64,000 bases of DNA from Limnomonas spitsbergensis. Taxonomy: Eukaryota > Chlorophyta > Chlorophyceae > Chlamydomonadales. Shown here one piece after another: positions 1-12,300 of the stretch. The notes under the pieces are model-generated. The model searched no databases. It saw only the letters and a list, made by a program, of their open reading frames with translations, and was not told the origin of the DNA. Made by a program: the position numbers and the translations under genes. How positions within the stretch are numbered: the stretch's first letter is position 1; each line of letters starts with the position of its first letter. The stretch is from positions 186,001 to 250,000 of the forward strand of contig JAYJMM010000052.1 in assembly GCA_037349105.1 (NCBI GenBank), written 5' to 3'.

Positions 1-336
1 TTCCCCACAAAAACGCACCCGTGCGATCTTGATGAAGCAGTGCAGTCCCTAACTAGCCAAGCCCTCAAAATCAATCCACTTCATTAGCAAAGAACCCTAC
101 AGGGTATAACTATTTTGCCTGTTTCGGTCCCGTAAACCAGTATGAATGTGCAGTTTTACCGCACCATCCTGACTCAATGATCAAACCCCGCCATGGCAAC
201 GGCGTATGAACCTCGTTGGTTTAGCATGCACTTCTCAATGCATAGCGCAAAAACATTTGTTCCGAGTGGTACCGTACATAACATGTGCTCGTACATTGCG
301 TCGGTTGGTGCACCCAACCATCTCTGACAGGAGCTC
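1..336. other. Upstream flank of the IQCH gene
   Basis: No gene is supported here. The stretch holds an AG acceptor-like site (position 330) just before the chosen ATG at 337, so part of it could be a 5'UTR intron. I see no clear TATA box or repeat array. Confidence 0.4.
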
Positions 337-3300
337 ATGGCAGCTTCTGCATCCTCCGGGGCTGGCGGGCCGCAGCTGCCACCACAGCCCCCCCCTTTCC
401 GCACCAAGGGCAGCCGGCCGCTGCCGCCCATGCAGCCAACAGCCGCCCAGCGTGTCGCCATGTTCAAGGCGGACTTTGTGTCGCGCCCGCAGACAGACGC
501 GGCCAGGCAATACATCAAGGTGGGGCAGGCAGTACAGATGCAGTGAGGCAGTACATCGAGGTGGGACAGGCAGTATGGATGCAGTGAGGCAGTACATCGA
601 AGTGGGGCAGGCAGGACAGATGCAGTGCGGCAGTACGTTGAGGTGGGACAGGCAATATGGATGCAGCGAGGCAGTACATCGAGGTGGGACAGGCAGTGCG
701 GATGCAGTGAGGCAGTACATTGAGGTAGCAGTAGCCAGTCAGGCAGTATGCCGATGGCGGCATGGGTGGTACAGGTTGGTGGAGTGTGTGTGGCTTGAGA
801 GAACACACCTTTGTTGGGCGTTGCCAGGCCTCAAGGGAAATCGCCTAGTTGGCAGGGCAGGTTAACAAGGGTGTAATGCGCATTGCCCGGGCGTGGCTCC
901 TCACATGAGCACAGCCGTATTTCTCCTCCCCACTCCCTCCCCACTCCCTCTCCACTCCCTCCCCACTACTCCCCCCCCCTCACCCACTCCCTCACCCACT
1001 CTCTCACCCACTCCCTCTCCCCCTCCCTCACCCACTCCCTCACCCACTCCCCCTCCCCCCCCTCACCCACTCCCTCACCAACCCCATCACGCACACCCTA
1101 ACCCACTCCCTCAGGAGCGCTTTGGCGTCGCTGCCCCGGTGAGGTCCGGATCTTCCTCTGAGGGTCAGAGAGGTTTCGGAGTAGGAGCCGTTGCCAAGGG
1201 AGGGATGGTGGCAACCTGCTCAGTCATCCCGAATGGCATCCGCAGTAACCCTGCGGTTCCGGTGCCATTGGAGCTAGCAGACAAGGAGCTCAGTAGAGGA
1301 CTCATGCACCTCATACAGGTGTGGAAGAGTGGGAAAGAGTGTACTCGGGGACAGACTGCTGGGGGCTGTGCCATCAGGGTTCAGAGATCATGGAGGCGTG
1401 TGGAATTTGAATGGCGCAGCTGATTCCTGTGCCAGCCAACTTTCTCAAGCGCTGTTCTCATCGGGGATATGAGTGTTCCTGTCCAGGGAGATTCACGAGT
1501 GCAAGACATGCCCTCATTCCATCCCGAAGTTCTGAGGCTCACCTGTTCCGAAATTTGAAATCGCCTCCTCGGCCGAATTTCACATCAATTCCATGAGCAC
1601 ATATGCCGCCAGGAAAAAATATGCAGGGAAAGAAACAGTGCTTTCAGTTAGGTGATGATTTGATCGGTGCTGACTTGACGTTCACTGGGTGATCCTGGGT
1701 GGCTGGGTAATGCCTTGAAGGGTGATGCAGGAAAAGCCTGGCCCCTCCATGTGCTGATATGCAACTTCAAATCCAGCCCATGCGGGCCTGGTGCAGCCTC
1801 CGCCGCCGCAGCTGGCTGGGTCCATGGTATGCCTACCAGAAGCAAAGCAGGTTTCAGGGTTGAGCTGCCAGGATCCAGGTCTCGATCAAAAGGGTGTCAC
1901 ATGCTGCTGCCGTTCCCAAACCCTATGTCAAAACCCCCTAAAACAAGCATCTTAAGCAAACAAATACCTGTGTGTTGCATTCTTCTCGCCCTCCGTCCCA
2001 TCCCTGTCCAGCGCGGTCTGTTGCCCGCCAAGGCTGACCTGACACCCGCCCTTGTGGGGGGATCCACGGGCCCGGTGCAACTGGGCGGTGCGCCCATGCA
2101 CGAGCACCAGCAGCAGTTTGCCCGCGCCGCGCACACCACCGCACTAGAGGACAGCCTGCTGGCCGCCACGACGGTGCCGTACCGGCTGGACCTGCTCACT
2201 GCAGTCGTGGATGAGGACAAGAGGCGCGAGGCGGCGGCGGCAGCCAGCTTGACGGCATCGAGGGTGGCGGCCACGGCGGCTGTCGCTGGCGGCGTGTCAC
2301 CGGGGACGCGGCAAGCGTCGTTCTCAGCGGCGCCTGACGGGGCGGTACAAGGTACTGACGGGTGGACGGGGGAGGGCAGCAGTCCTGAGGTAGAGCGTTG
2401 CTAGTTTAAATGTTGGAGTTCAACAGTCTTAAGGTGCAGCGGTGCAAGCTAAAGTGGGGTAGGACAACTGTCTTAGGGTGCAGCGGTAAAGTCACAGCAG
2501 GAAAGAAGGTGGGGGTAGGGGTTGGCATCAGGGGGTTGGCATGGTGTTATCGTTGTGGGGGCTGTAATGTTTAGGGGCGCCACCAGCTGTCAGCTCCCCG
2601 TAGTCTCAACCTCATGCCCTTGTCTCATCTCCTGCCCCCCCTCCCCTCCCTGCTGGGCTCCCCTGCAGAGGCAAGGCTGTTGGATGTCCTGATTTCGATG
2701 CAGACCCCACTATCTCAACCTCATATGCCCCTTCCCTAACCCCCCGCCCATCCCCTCTCCTCCGCAGGGCTCCCCTGCTGAGGCAAGGCTGTTGGATGTC
2801 CTGATTTCGATCCAGGCCCCACTGTCTCAACCGCATATGCTCCTTCCCTACCCCCCCGCCCATCCCCTCTCCTCCGCCGGGCTCCCCTGCTGAGGCAAGG
2901 CTGTTGGATGTCCTGATTTCGATCCAGGCCCCACTGTCTCAACCGCATATGCTCCTTCCCTCACACCCTGCCCCCCCTCTCCTCCGCCGGGCTCCCTGTA
3001 GAGACAAGGCTGTTGGATGTCCTGATTTTGATGTAGCTCCCCCCCTATCTCTACGTCATGCCCCCTCCGTCTCTCACCCCTGCCCATCCCCTTGCGCCAC
3101 CCAACGGAAGCGCGGCTTTTTTGATATTCTGTCGGACACCTTCACCTCCCTCCCCTCGTTCCCTACACAGAAGCGCGTCCGTTTGACGTCCTGATGAATA
3201 CCTTAAGTCTGCACCAGTTCCTCATTTGTCACTCACTCCCTCCGCCCTTCCCCCGTAGTAGCGCAGCTTTTTGAACACCCCACCTGCGCATCCCTCCCCC

Positions 3301-6300
3301 CCCAGAAACACGTCCGTTTGACGTCTTGATGGATACTTTCAGCCTGCACCAGTTCCTCATCCGTATGGGGGACACCATTACGGGGACGCCGGAGTTCCTC
3401 TCCTACAAGCGGTCGTATGAGCCAATGTGGGATTGCATCTCAGTACTCATCACTCAGGTGACAGGATGGGGCGCTGGTGGGGGAGGAAAGGAGGTGTGCT
3501 GGTGCAAAGTGGGCAGGGGGGGGGGGCTGAATTCGTATGCGCCTATGTCGGATATATCTTGGTACATTTCATTCAGGTGGTAGGGCAGGGAGCTGATGAG
3601 GGAGGATGGGAGGTGTGTTGGGTTTGGAGGGGGGGGGGGAGCACAGGTCGTTTGAGCCGATGCCGGTTTGTTTCTTGGTGCTTTGCATTCGGGTGATTTG
3701 TCCAGGAGCTGATTGGCGGTATTGGGGTCGCACAGTGGACAGGGGGGCGGAGCAGAGTTTGGTTGGGCCTAAATCGGATTGTTCATCTCATTGTAGACTC
3801 ACTCATTACTCATAACTCTGGTGACAGGGCAGTGATTTGATGTGAGGTGTGTCGTTGCGGAGTGGGCAAAGTGGGGGAGCATACTGGTGGGTTGTGGGCG
3901 GCATCTCCACTGAAGGGAGACACACGGGCGCAGCGTATATAATAGCTGCCTGCCTGCATAAGCTGCCTGCCTGTCTACCTAAGCTGCTTGCCTGCCTGCC
4001 TGCTTATGCTGTCTGCCTAATCTTCCTGCCTGTCGAAGCTGCCTAAGCTGCCTGACTAAGCTGTCCAAGCTGCATGTCTACCTGCCTTAGGTGCCTGCCT
4101 GCCTAAGCTGTCTGCCTACCTGCCTAAGCTGCTTGCCTGACTGCCTGCTTTGGCTGTCATCCTAAGCTGTGTAAGCTGCCTGCATACCTGCCTAAGCTGC
4201 CTACCTGCATGCCTGCTTAGGCTGCCTGCCCAAGTTTACTGTCTGCCTAAGCTGTGTAAGCTGCCTTTCTACCCGCCTAAGCTGCCTACCTGCCTTCCTG
4301 CTTTGGCTGTCTGTCTAAGCTTCCTGTCTGCCTACCTGCCTAAGCTGCCCGTCTATCTGCCTAAGCTGCTTGCCTTATTGCCTGCTTAGGCTGTCTGTCT
4401 AAGCTTCCTGTCTGCCTACCTGCCTAAGCTGCCCGCCTATCTGCCTAAGCTGCTTGCCATACTGCCTGCTTAGGCTGTCTGCCTAAGCTTCCTGTCTGCC
4501 TAAGCTGCTTGCCTAACTGCCTGCTTAGGCTGCCTGCCTATGCTTCCTGTCTGCCTACCTGCCTAAGCTGTCTGCCTGCCTAAGCTGCCTGCCTGCCTAA
4601 GATGCCTGTCTGCCTAAGCTGCCTGTTTGCCTAAGCTGCCTGCCTGCCTAAGCTGCCTGCCTGCCTAAGCTGCCTGCCTGCCTAAGCTGCCTGCCTGCCT
4701 AAGCTGCCTGTCTGCCTAAGCCACCTGCCTGCCTAAGCTGCCTGTCCCGTCTGTGTAGCTGGAAGCCCTGTTCAGGCGCTACTGTGTGCCGCTCGCCATT
4801 GTGGACGGCAAGAATCTCGCGGATCTAGCCCAAGGTGTGATCGACACAGAGACGCCGCCAAAGGTGCAGGTGAGCAACAGCAAGGCATGGAGACAATGGA
4901 TAGGGATCCATTCCAGGACACAGGATCAATTGAAGGTGCAGGTGAGTAACAGCAAGGCATGGAGACAATGGATAGGGATCCATTCCGGGACACAGGATCA
5001 ATTGAAGGTGCAGGTGAGCAACAGCAAGGCATGGAGACAATGGATAGGGATCCATTCCGGGACACAGGATCAATTGAAGGTGCAGGTGAGCAACAGCAAG
5101 GCATGGAGACAATGGATAGGGATTCATTCCGGGACACAGGATCAATTCAAGGTGCAGGTGAGCAACAGCAAGGCATGGAGACAATGGATAGGGATCCATT
5201 CCGGGACACAGGATCAATTGAAGGTGCAGGTGAGCAACAGCAAGGCATGGAGACAATGGATAGGGATCCATTCCGGGACACAGGATCAATTGAAGGTGCA
5301 GGTGAGCAACAGCAAGGCATGGAGACAATGGATAGGGATTCATTCCGGGACACAGGATCAATTGAAGGTGCAGGTGAGCAACAGCAAGGTATGGAGACAA
5401 TGGATAGGGATTCATTCCGGGACACAGGATCAATTGAAGGTGCAGGTGAGCAACAGCAAGGCATGGAGACAATGGATAGGGATCCATTCCGGGACACAGG
5501 ATCAATTGAAGGTGCAGGTGAGCAACAGCAAGGCATGGAGACAATGGATAGGGATCCATTCCAGGACACAGGATCAATTGAAGGTGCAGGTGAGTAACAG
5601 CAAGGCATGGCGACAATGGATAGGGATCCATTCCGGGACACAGGATCAATTGAAGGTGCAGGTGAGTAACAGCAAGGCATGGCGACAATGGATAGGGATT
5701 CATTCCGGGACACAGGGTCAATTGAAGGTGCAGGTGAGCAACAGCAAGGCATGGAGACAATGGATAGGGATTCATTCCGGGACACAGGATCAATTGAAGG
5801 TGCAGGTGAGCAACAGCAAGGCATGGAGACAATGGATAGGGATTCATTCCGGGACACAGGATCAATTGAAGGTGCAGGTGAGCAACAGCAAGGCATGGAG
5901 ACAATGGATAGGGATTCATTCCGGGACACAGGATCAATTGAAGGTGCAGGTGAGCAACAGCAAGGCATGGAGACAATGGATAGGGATTCATTCCGGGACA
6001 CAGGATCAATTCAAGGTGCAGGTGAGCAACAGCAAGGCATGGAGACAATGGATAGGGATCCATTCCGGGACACAGGGTCAATTGAAGGTGCAGGTGAGTA
6101 ACAGCAAGGCATGGAGACAATGGATAGGGATTCATTCCGGGACACAGGATCAATTGAAGGTGCAGGTGAGTAACAGCAAGGCATGGAGACAATGGATAGG
6201 GATCCATTCCGGGACACAGGATCAATTGAAGGTGCAGGTGAGCAACAGCAAGGCATGGAGACAATGGATAGGGATTCATTCCGGGACACAGGATCAATTG

Positions 6301-9300
6301 AAGGTGCAGGTGAGCAACAGCAAGGCATGGAGACAATGGATAGGGATCCATTCCGGGACACAGGATCAATTGAAGGTGCAGGTGAGTAACAGCAAGGCAT
6401 GGAGACAATGGATAGGGATTCATTCCGGGACACAGGATCAATTGAAGGTGCAGGTGAGCAACAGCAAGGCATGGAGACAATGGATAGGGATCCATTCCGG
6501 GACACAGGATCAATTGAAGGTGCAGGTGAGCAACAGCAAGGCATGGAGACAATGGATAGGGATTCATTCCGGGACACAGGATCAATTGAAGGTGCAGGTG
6601 AGCAACAGCAAGGCATGGAGACAATGGATAGGGATTCATTCCGGGACACAGGATCAATTGAAGGTGCAGGTGAGTAACAGCAAGGCATGGAGACAATGGA
6701 TAGGGATCCATTCCGGGACACAGGATCAATTGAAGGTGCAGGTGAGCAACAGCAAGGCATGGAGACAATGGATAGGGATTCATTCCGGGACACAGGATCA
6801 ATTGAAGGTGCAGGTGAGCAACAGCAAGGCATGGAGACAATGGATAGGGATCCATTCCGGGACACAGAATCAATTGAAGGTGCAGGTGAGTAACAGCAAG
6901 GCATGGAGACAATGGATAGGGATTCATTCCGGGACACAGGATCAATTGAAGGTGCAGGTGAGCAACAGCAAGGCATGGAGACAATGGATAGGGATCCATT
7001 CCGGGACACAGGATCAATTGAAGGTGCAGGTGAGCAACAGCAAGGCATGGAGACAATGGATAGGGATTCATTCCGGGACACAGGATCAATTGAAGGTGCA
7101 GGTGAGCAACAGCAAGGCATGGAGACAATGGATAGGGATTCATTCCGGGACACAGGATCAATTGAAGGTGCAGGTGAGGCTCGTCGAGGCCTGGATTCAT
7201 TCAGGGATCATGGATCTTGGATCTATTGAAGGTGCAGGTGAGCCTCAGCGAGGTCTGGATCTAGCAAGTAAATCTTGGATCCAGGATGTATCTGAAGTGC
7301 AGGTGAGGCCTGGATCGATTCAGTGATCCTGGATCTAAACAGTGATCATAGATCCTGGATTCATTCAAGGTGCAGGTGAGGGTCAGGACGGCCAGGATCC
7401 ATGCATTGCTTGTAGATCCTTGTGAATCCTGGATATACTCAAAGTGTAGGTGAGTGTACGCCTTGTCCTTCTTTCTACCACTTGCAGGACCTGCTGTTTC
7501 AGCCGGCCAGTGCCTTTTGGACCCTGAACCCGTAGCCCCGACCTTGCTTGCAGGACCTGCTGTGTCAGCCGGGATAGCGCATCATTTAACAGTAAGCCTG
7601 AACCCTGATCTTGCCTGCAGGACCTCCTGTACATCCAAAATATGCAGGAGGTGGGCCACCCGCTGCGTCAGCTGGCCAGTGCCTCATGGATCCTGGAATA
7701 GTGACCCCGACCCTGCTTACAGGACCTGCTGTGTCAGCCGGGCCAGCATTTCATTTAACCTCATCTTACAAACCCGAACCTGCCTGCAGGACCTCCTCCT
7801 GTGCATTCAAAATATCCAGGAGGTGGGCGACCTACTGCGTCAGCCGGGCCGGCGTTTCATCGGCCGGCAGGAGCGGGGCGATGCCGCCACCGCGATCCAG
7901 ACGGCGTGGCGCGGGCTCATCGCAAGGCGCAAGCATAGCAAGTGAGGGGGCTGACTGCTGTTTGAGGGTGCTTCGGCTTCAATTAGCTTCTTCCCAGGCT
8001 CTGATTGGTGTTTTGTTAGAGAGTCGAGGAAACCGACCATGGCCCTTTTCGAAAGGGTGACAGGCAGAGCAAACCGGGAGAGAATGGAGAAGCGAAATAT
8101 TAGACACAAAATGATGTGCAACAGTAAGAAGTGCAGCTCAAAGCCATTGGTTGCGCATAACCAGGCGTCCCTGTTGCGTGAATGCGTGTCCGCTGCATCC
8201 ACCCTCTTCCCTCCACTCTCCACTCTCTTTCCTCCACTCTCCAAGTTATTTCCCACCCTCCTCATTCGCTTCCACCCTCCCTCCTCCCGTCACCCTCCCC
8301 CCTGCCCCCCACCCCCCTCCTTACTCCACTCTCCACGTTATTTCCCGTTTTTTTTTTCTCCCTCCCCGCTCCTCCCTCCCCCCTCCCCCCTCCCCCCTCC
8401 CTCCTCCTTCCTCTAAGCTGTTTCCCCCCTCCCCCCATCCTCCTCCCCCCTCCTCCTCCTCCCCCTACAGGGCCGGAATCGCAGCTGCCGCCATCCAGGG
8501 GGCTTGGCGCACCCACAGGCTCCGTAACCAGCTGACAGAGCGGCTGCGGCAGGCCCGCCAGCAGCGCAACGAGCGCTTCCAGCAGCTGCAGCAGCGGCTG
8601 TACCAGCAGTGGCCGCTGCTACAGCAACACACTCATGTGGTGATCCATGTACCCAGCCTGCGGCGGAGGATGTCGCTGACAATGGCGCAGGTGGGCCCAG
8701 GGGGGACGTTATGGCCTTACGTTCTGTGGTAACGTTAAAAATGTGTTCAGGGCTTAGGGTTGTTGTTATCGTTTGAAATGGGTTCAGGGCTCAAGGTTCA
8801 TCGACATCGTTTAAAATGGGTTCAGAGTTCAGGGCTTCAGGTTCAGCATCAGCATTTCAAATGGAATCAGGGCTTAGAGTTCAGAGTAAGAGTTTCAAAT
8901 TGTTTTGAGGGTTCATGGCTTATGGTGCAGGATACGCGTTTTAAATGGTGAAGGTTTTAGGGCTCACCGTAGTGTCAGTCCACATTCGTTTTAAGGATCG
9001 TTTTTCAAGGTTTATTTCGATCAGGGGTCAAACCCTTAACCCCTGATTTCGATGATTACTTACGCTGAAACAAAAACAAACAAACAAAACGAATGGTTCA
9101 TACTGTAACCCTAAAAACATCGCCAACAATGAGCACAACGCTGTTCACCACACAGGCAGCGGTTACACTTCGCACACACACACGAAGCTGTCTTCCTATC
9201 AAAATGCTGCCAATATGAAAAGTCAGCTTTTTCTTGCCGTGTCATTGGCTAGGGCGAAGGCGAGACGCGTACTGGCACCAGATGCGCCTCCCAGAGCTAA

Positions 9301-12300
9301 AACGAGACGTTGATCGGGAAAAATACAGCTTCCAATCAGACAACGAACAACGTGACAGAGGCCAAAAAGGTTTCAAAACAAAACAAAATTTTAATACAAC
9401 AAATTTGGACTGACACTACGGTATGGTGCAGTATACGCGTCAAAAATGCGTATAGGTTTCAGGTCTTCAGGCTCTGTGTCCTCGTTTTAATAGGATAAAC
9501 GAAAAAGTATTATGCCCGGCAGAATTTCTAAACAAGGAGAAGCTTTTTAAAAACTTACAGGTGAGTGGTTGGGGGCGGGCAGGTGGATGAGTGTATAGGG
9601 CAAGGGTGAGTAGGTGAAAGGCGGGCAGGCACCCCTCCACGCATCCTGGGGACGGCCACCTACAGCAGGGATCGGGGCTGCAGCTTGAGCTGCACAGCAT
9701 GTAAACTTACATTTGCTATAGGACACGGTCCACGGGGGGTATGCATGGGGCCTGTGACTGAGGATCAGCTGTAGTAGTCAGTAGCAAAAGTGTGAAACAG
9801 TGTTAGACAAAGAAAGCATGCAGGAACGAAAACCTTCAAATGATCTGCTTTCTTTGACAATTCAAACTCGAATTTATAAGGCTGTGATGTGCTGGCCGTG
9901 TGGACCCCTCCCTGGCTGTGTCTGGCCATTTGTATTTTACGGCTCGCCTGCTCCCCCCCCGCGGCCGCCGTGCAGTCTGATGCAATGCTGGCTGCAGAGG
10001 CCTGCCAGCTGGCGCGGCTGTGTGACCTGGCAGAGCCCCTAGTGGAGGTGCTGCTGCTCCTGCCGGGGCCGCCGGGCGAGGACGTTCTGTCGTACTGGGA
10101 CCAGATCCTGCAGGTGGGAACAGGGGGATGCTGGCGTACTGGAATCGCCTCAATAGGGTTGAGGGTTCAGAGACCATGCAGGTGAGGGTGCTGGCTAACT
10201 CCTAAAACCTACAACCTAAACTAGGTTGGTGGTCCCTAGCTTCATTGCGGTATCTGGCCGGAAAACTCGAGACCCAATGATAGACGACGTCTCCGTCGGT
10301 CCCTCCCGGCAGGTAGCCGGCGGGGTGTGCTCTAGGTCCTGTTACGTGTCCTCTGGCCGATTGAGGTTCGACGGCGACTGTCAACGCTTGACTCCTACAC
10401 CTTGAAGCTGGACCCTTCAACCCCTAAACCCTTGATCTCTGTCCCTTTAACCCACAACCCCTACTCATAACCCTGCTTTTCTGACCCTGTAATTCGTAAC
10501 CCTTAACCTGATCAAGGCGTGTAGTCACATAGCTCCTGGTACTGCCTCTTATAGCGGGTTGTGGATTACTAGATTATATAAAAACGTTGCCTTGGCTCTT
10601 TGCCCTTTCACCCTTAAAGTCAGTCTGAGGAATCCCTAGCTCCAGACATTGCGTCTCTTGGCCTCTTCTTGTGGGTTTATAATAACTTCTCAACCTTTCA
10701 CACTTCACACTCCACCCTAGGTTGGTGGCGTAGAGTCCCCCAGCTCCAGGTACCGCATTATCTGGCCGGAGAACCACGCCCGACTACCTCTCCACATGAG
10801 CACCAGCGCGAAGGTCTTGTCCAGCCCCACCTGCATGAAGCAGCTGCGCGCAGCGGTGGCGGGCAAGCTAGCGTACGTACTGCCCGGGGCGGTGGGGGAC
10901 GAGGAGGTAGGTCCTGGTTAGAGGTGTGTGAGGGGGGGGGGGGTAATCTTTACACACAAAGTCCGGGGCGGTGGGGTATGAGGAGATGTGTGCTATAGAG
11001 AAATCCTAAACCCTAAATCCCTGGGCGGTGGGGGACGAGGAGGTAGGTGTTGTTAACAATCCTGAAAATGAATCCTAAACCCTATATCCCGTAGAGGTTG
11101 GGGACGAAGAGGTTGGTATTGTTTGTAATCCTGAACCCTAAACCCAAAGCCCTAAACCCTAAATCACGTGGTGGTAAGGGATGGGGAGGTGGGTGCTATC
11201 GAGATCCCCGGTTGGTAACAGAATCATGTACTTTGTAAGTATGTATAAACCCTATGCGAACCAGGAGGAATCAAACAATATAAGGAAAGCCTACAAGGAA
11301 ACACAACAAGAAGCCCCAAGGAAGCAACGATGAACAAAGAGGGTCCCACCCATTATGTACTTGTGTCCAATCACCACGAGGTATTTGCAAACCCTGAACC
11401 ATGCACTGTGATAGTATGTTCGATCAAGCATTATCAATTAGCTACATATTGGTAGATCCACCTGCAGGTCCGGCCCTTTCGAAACAGGCTGTGGGGGTTT
11501 ATGTTTATATGGTTACAAAACTGAATAAAAACACCTGCAGTTGGATCTGTGCAACCCGGCAACCCGCGCCTGCTGTCGCCCTGTCTCTCTTTCTCGGCCT
11601 TTGCTTTGTAGTTACTATAGATTACAATCAACATGACAGGAGTACATAAATAATGGTGCCCATTGCGTGCAGGTGGATCTGTGTGTCCAGCTAAACGCCC
11701 CGCTGCTGGGGCCGTCACCTGGAGTCGCGGCGGTGATGTCAACCAAGGGAGGGGCGCGCGCGCTACTCGCAGATGCAGGTACGGTGCATGTTACAGGAGA
11801 TCACCCAATCAACACTCACTTGCTGATTAGGGTCAAGGGGTTTAGCCGTTAACCCTACATCCTCGACCCTGAATTGGACAGTTGCGAGCCGTCTTATTCC
11901 CTGCGTGCAAGACTCGAGGAATTCACAACGCGAACCCTGCACCCTAAGCTGGGAAATGCGCATTGACTATCCCTGCTGACTTGCGCATTATGGCACAGGT
12001 ATTCAATCCTAAACCCATTACTCTTCACCCTTCAACCTCAACTGGGGAAATGTGCGCTGACTGGCCCCGCTGACTTGCTGATTACGGTAGGGCATATATA
12101 GGGATTTAACCCCAAAACTGTAGAACCTGCATTAGACACCTGCCTTCTCAGTCCCCTCTGATTGCCTGCAGGTGCCATCGTGCCCCCGGGCTTGCTGGTC
12201 TTGCCGCGCCACTTGGTCGCAGCGCAAAAAGAGCTGGAAATGAAGCCGCAGGAGCCAGCACCGAGCGCCAAAGCCGGCCCCTCCAGCGCAACAGGCACCT

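Noticed and set aside
4786..7326. Open frame of 846 codons and matching minus-strand frames of up to 791 codons
   Set aside because: They arise from the 72-bp period. Only exon 5 (4759-4869) has support from IQCH homology; the rest is probably intron, though in-frame.
9310..9498. Short open frame in IQCH intron 7
   Set aside because: No homology; lies between exons whose direct join matches IQCH.
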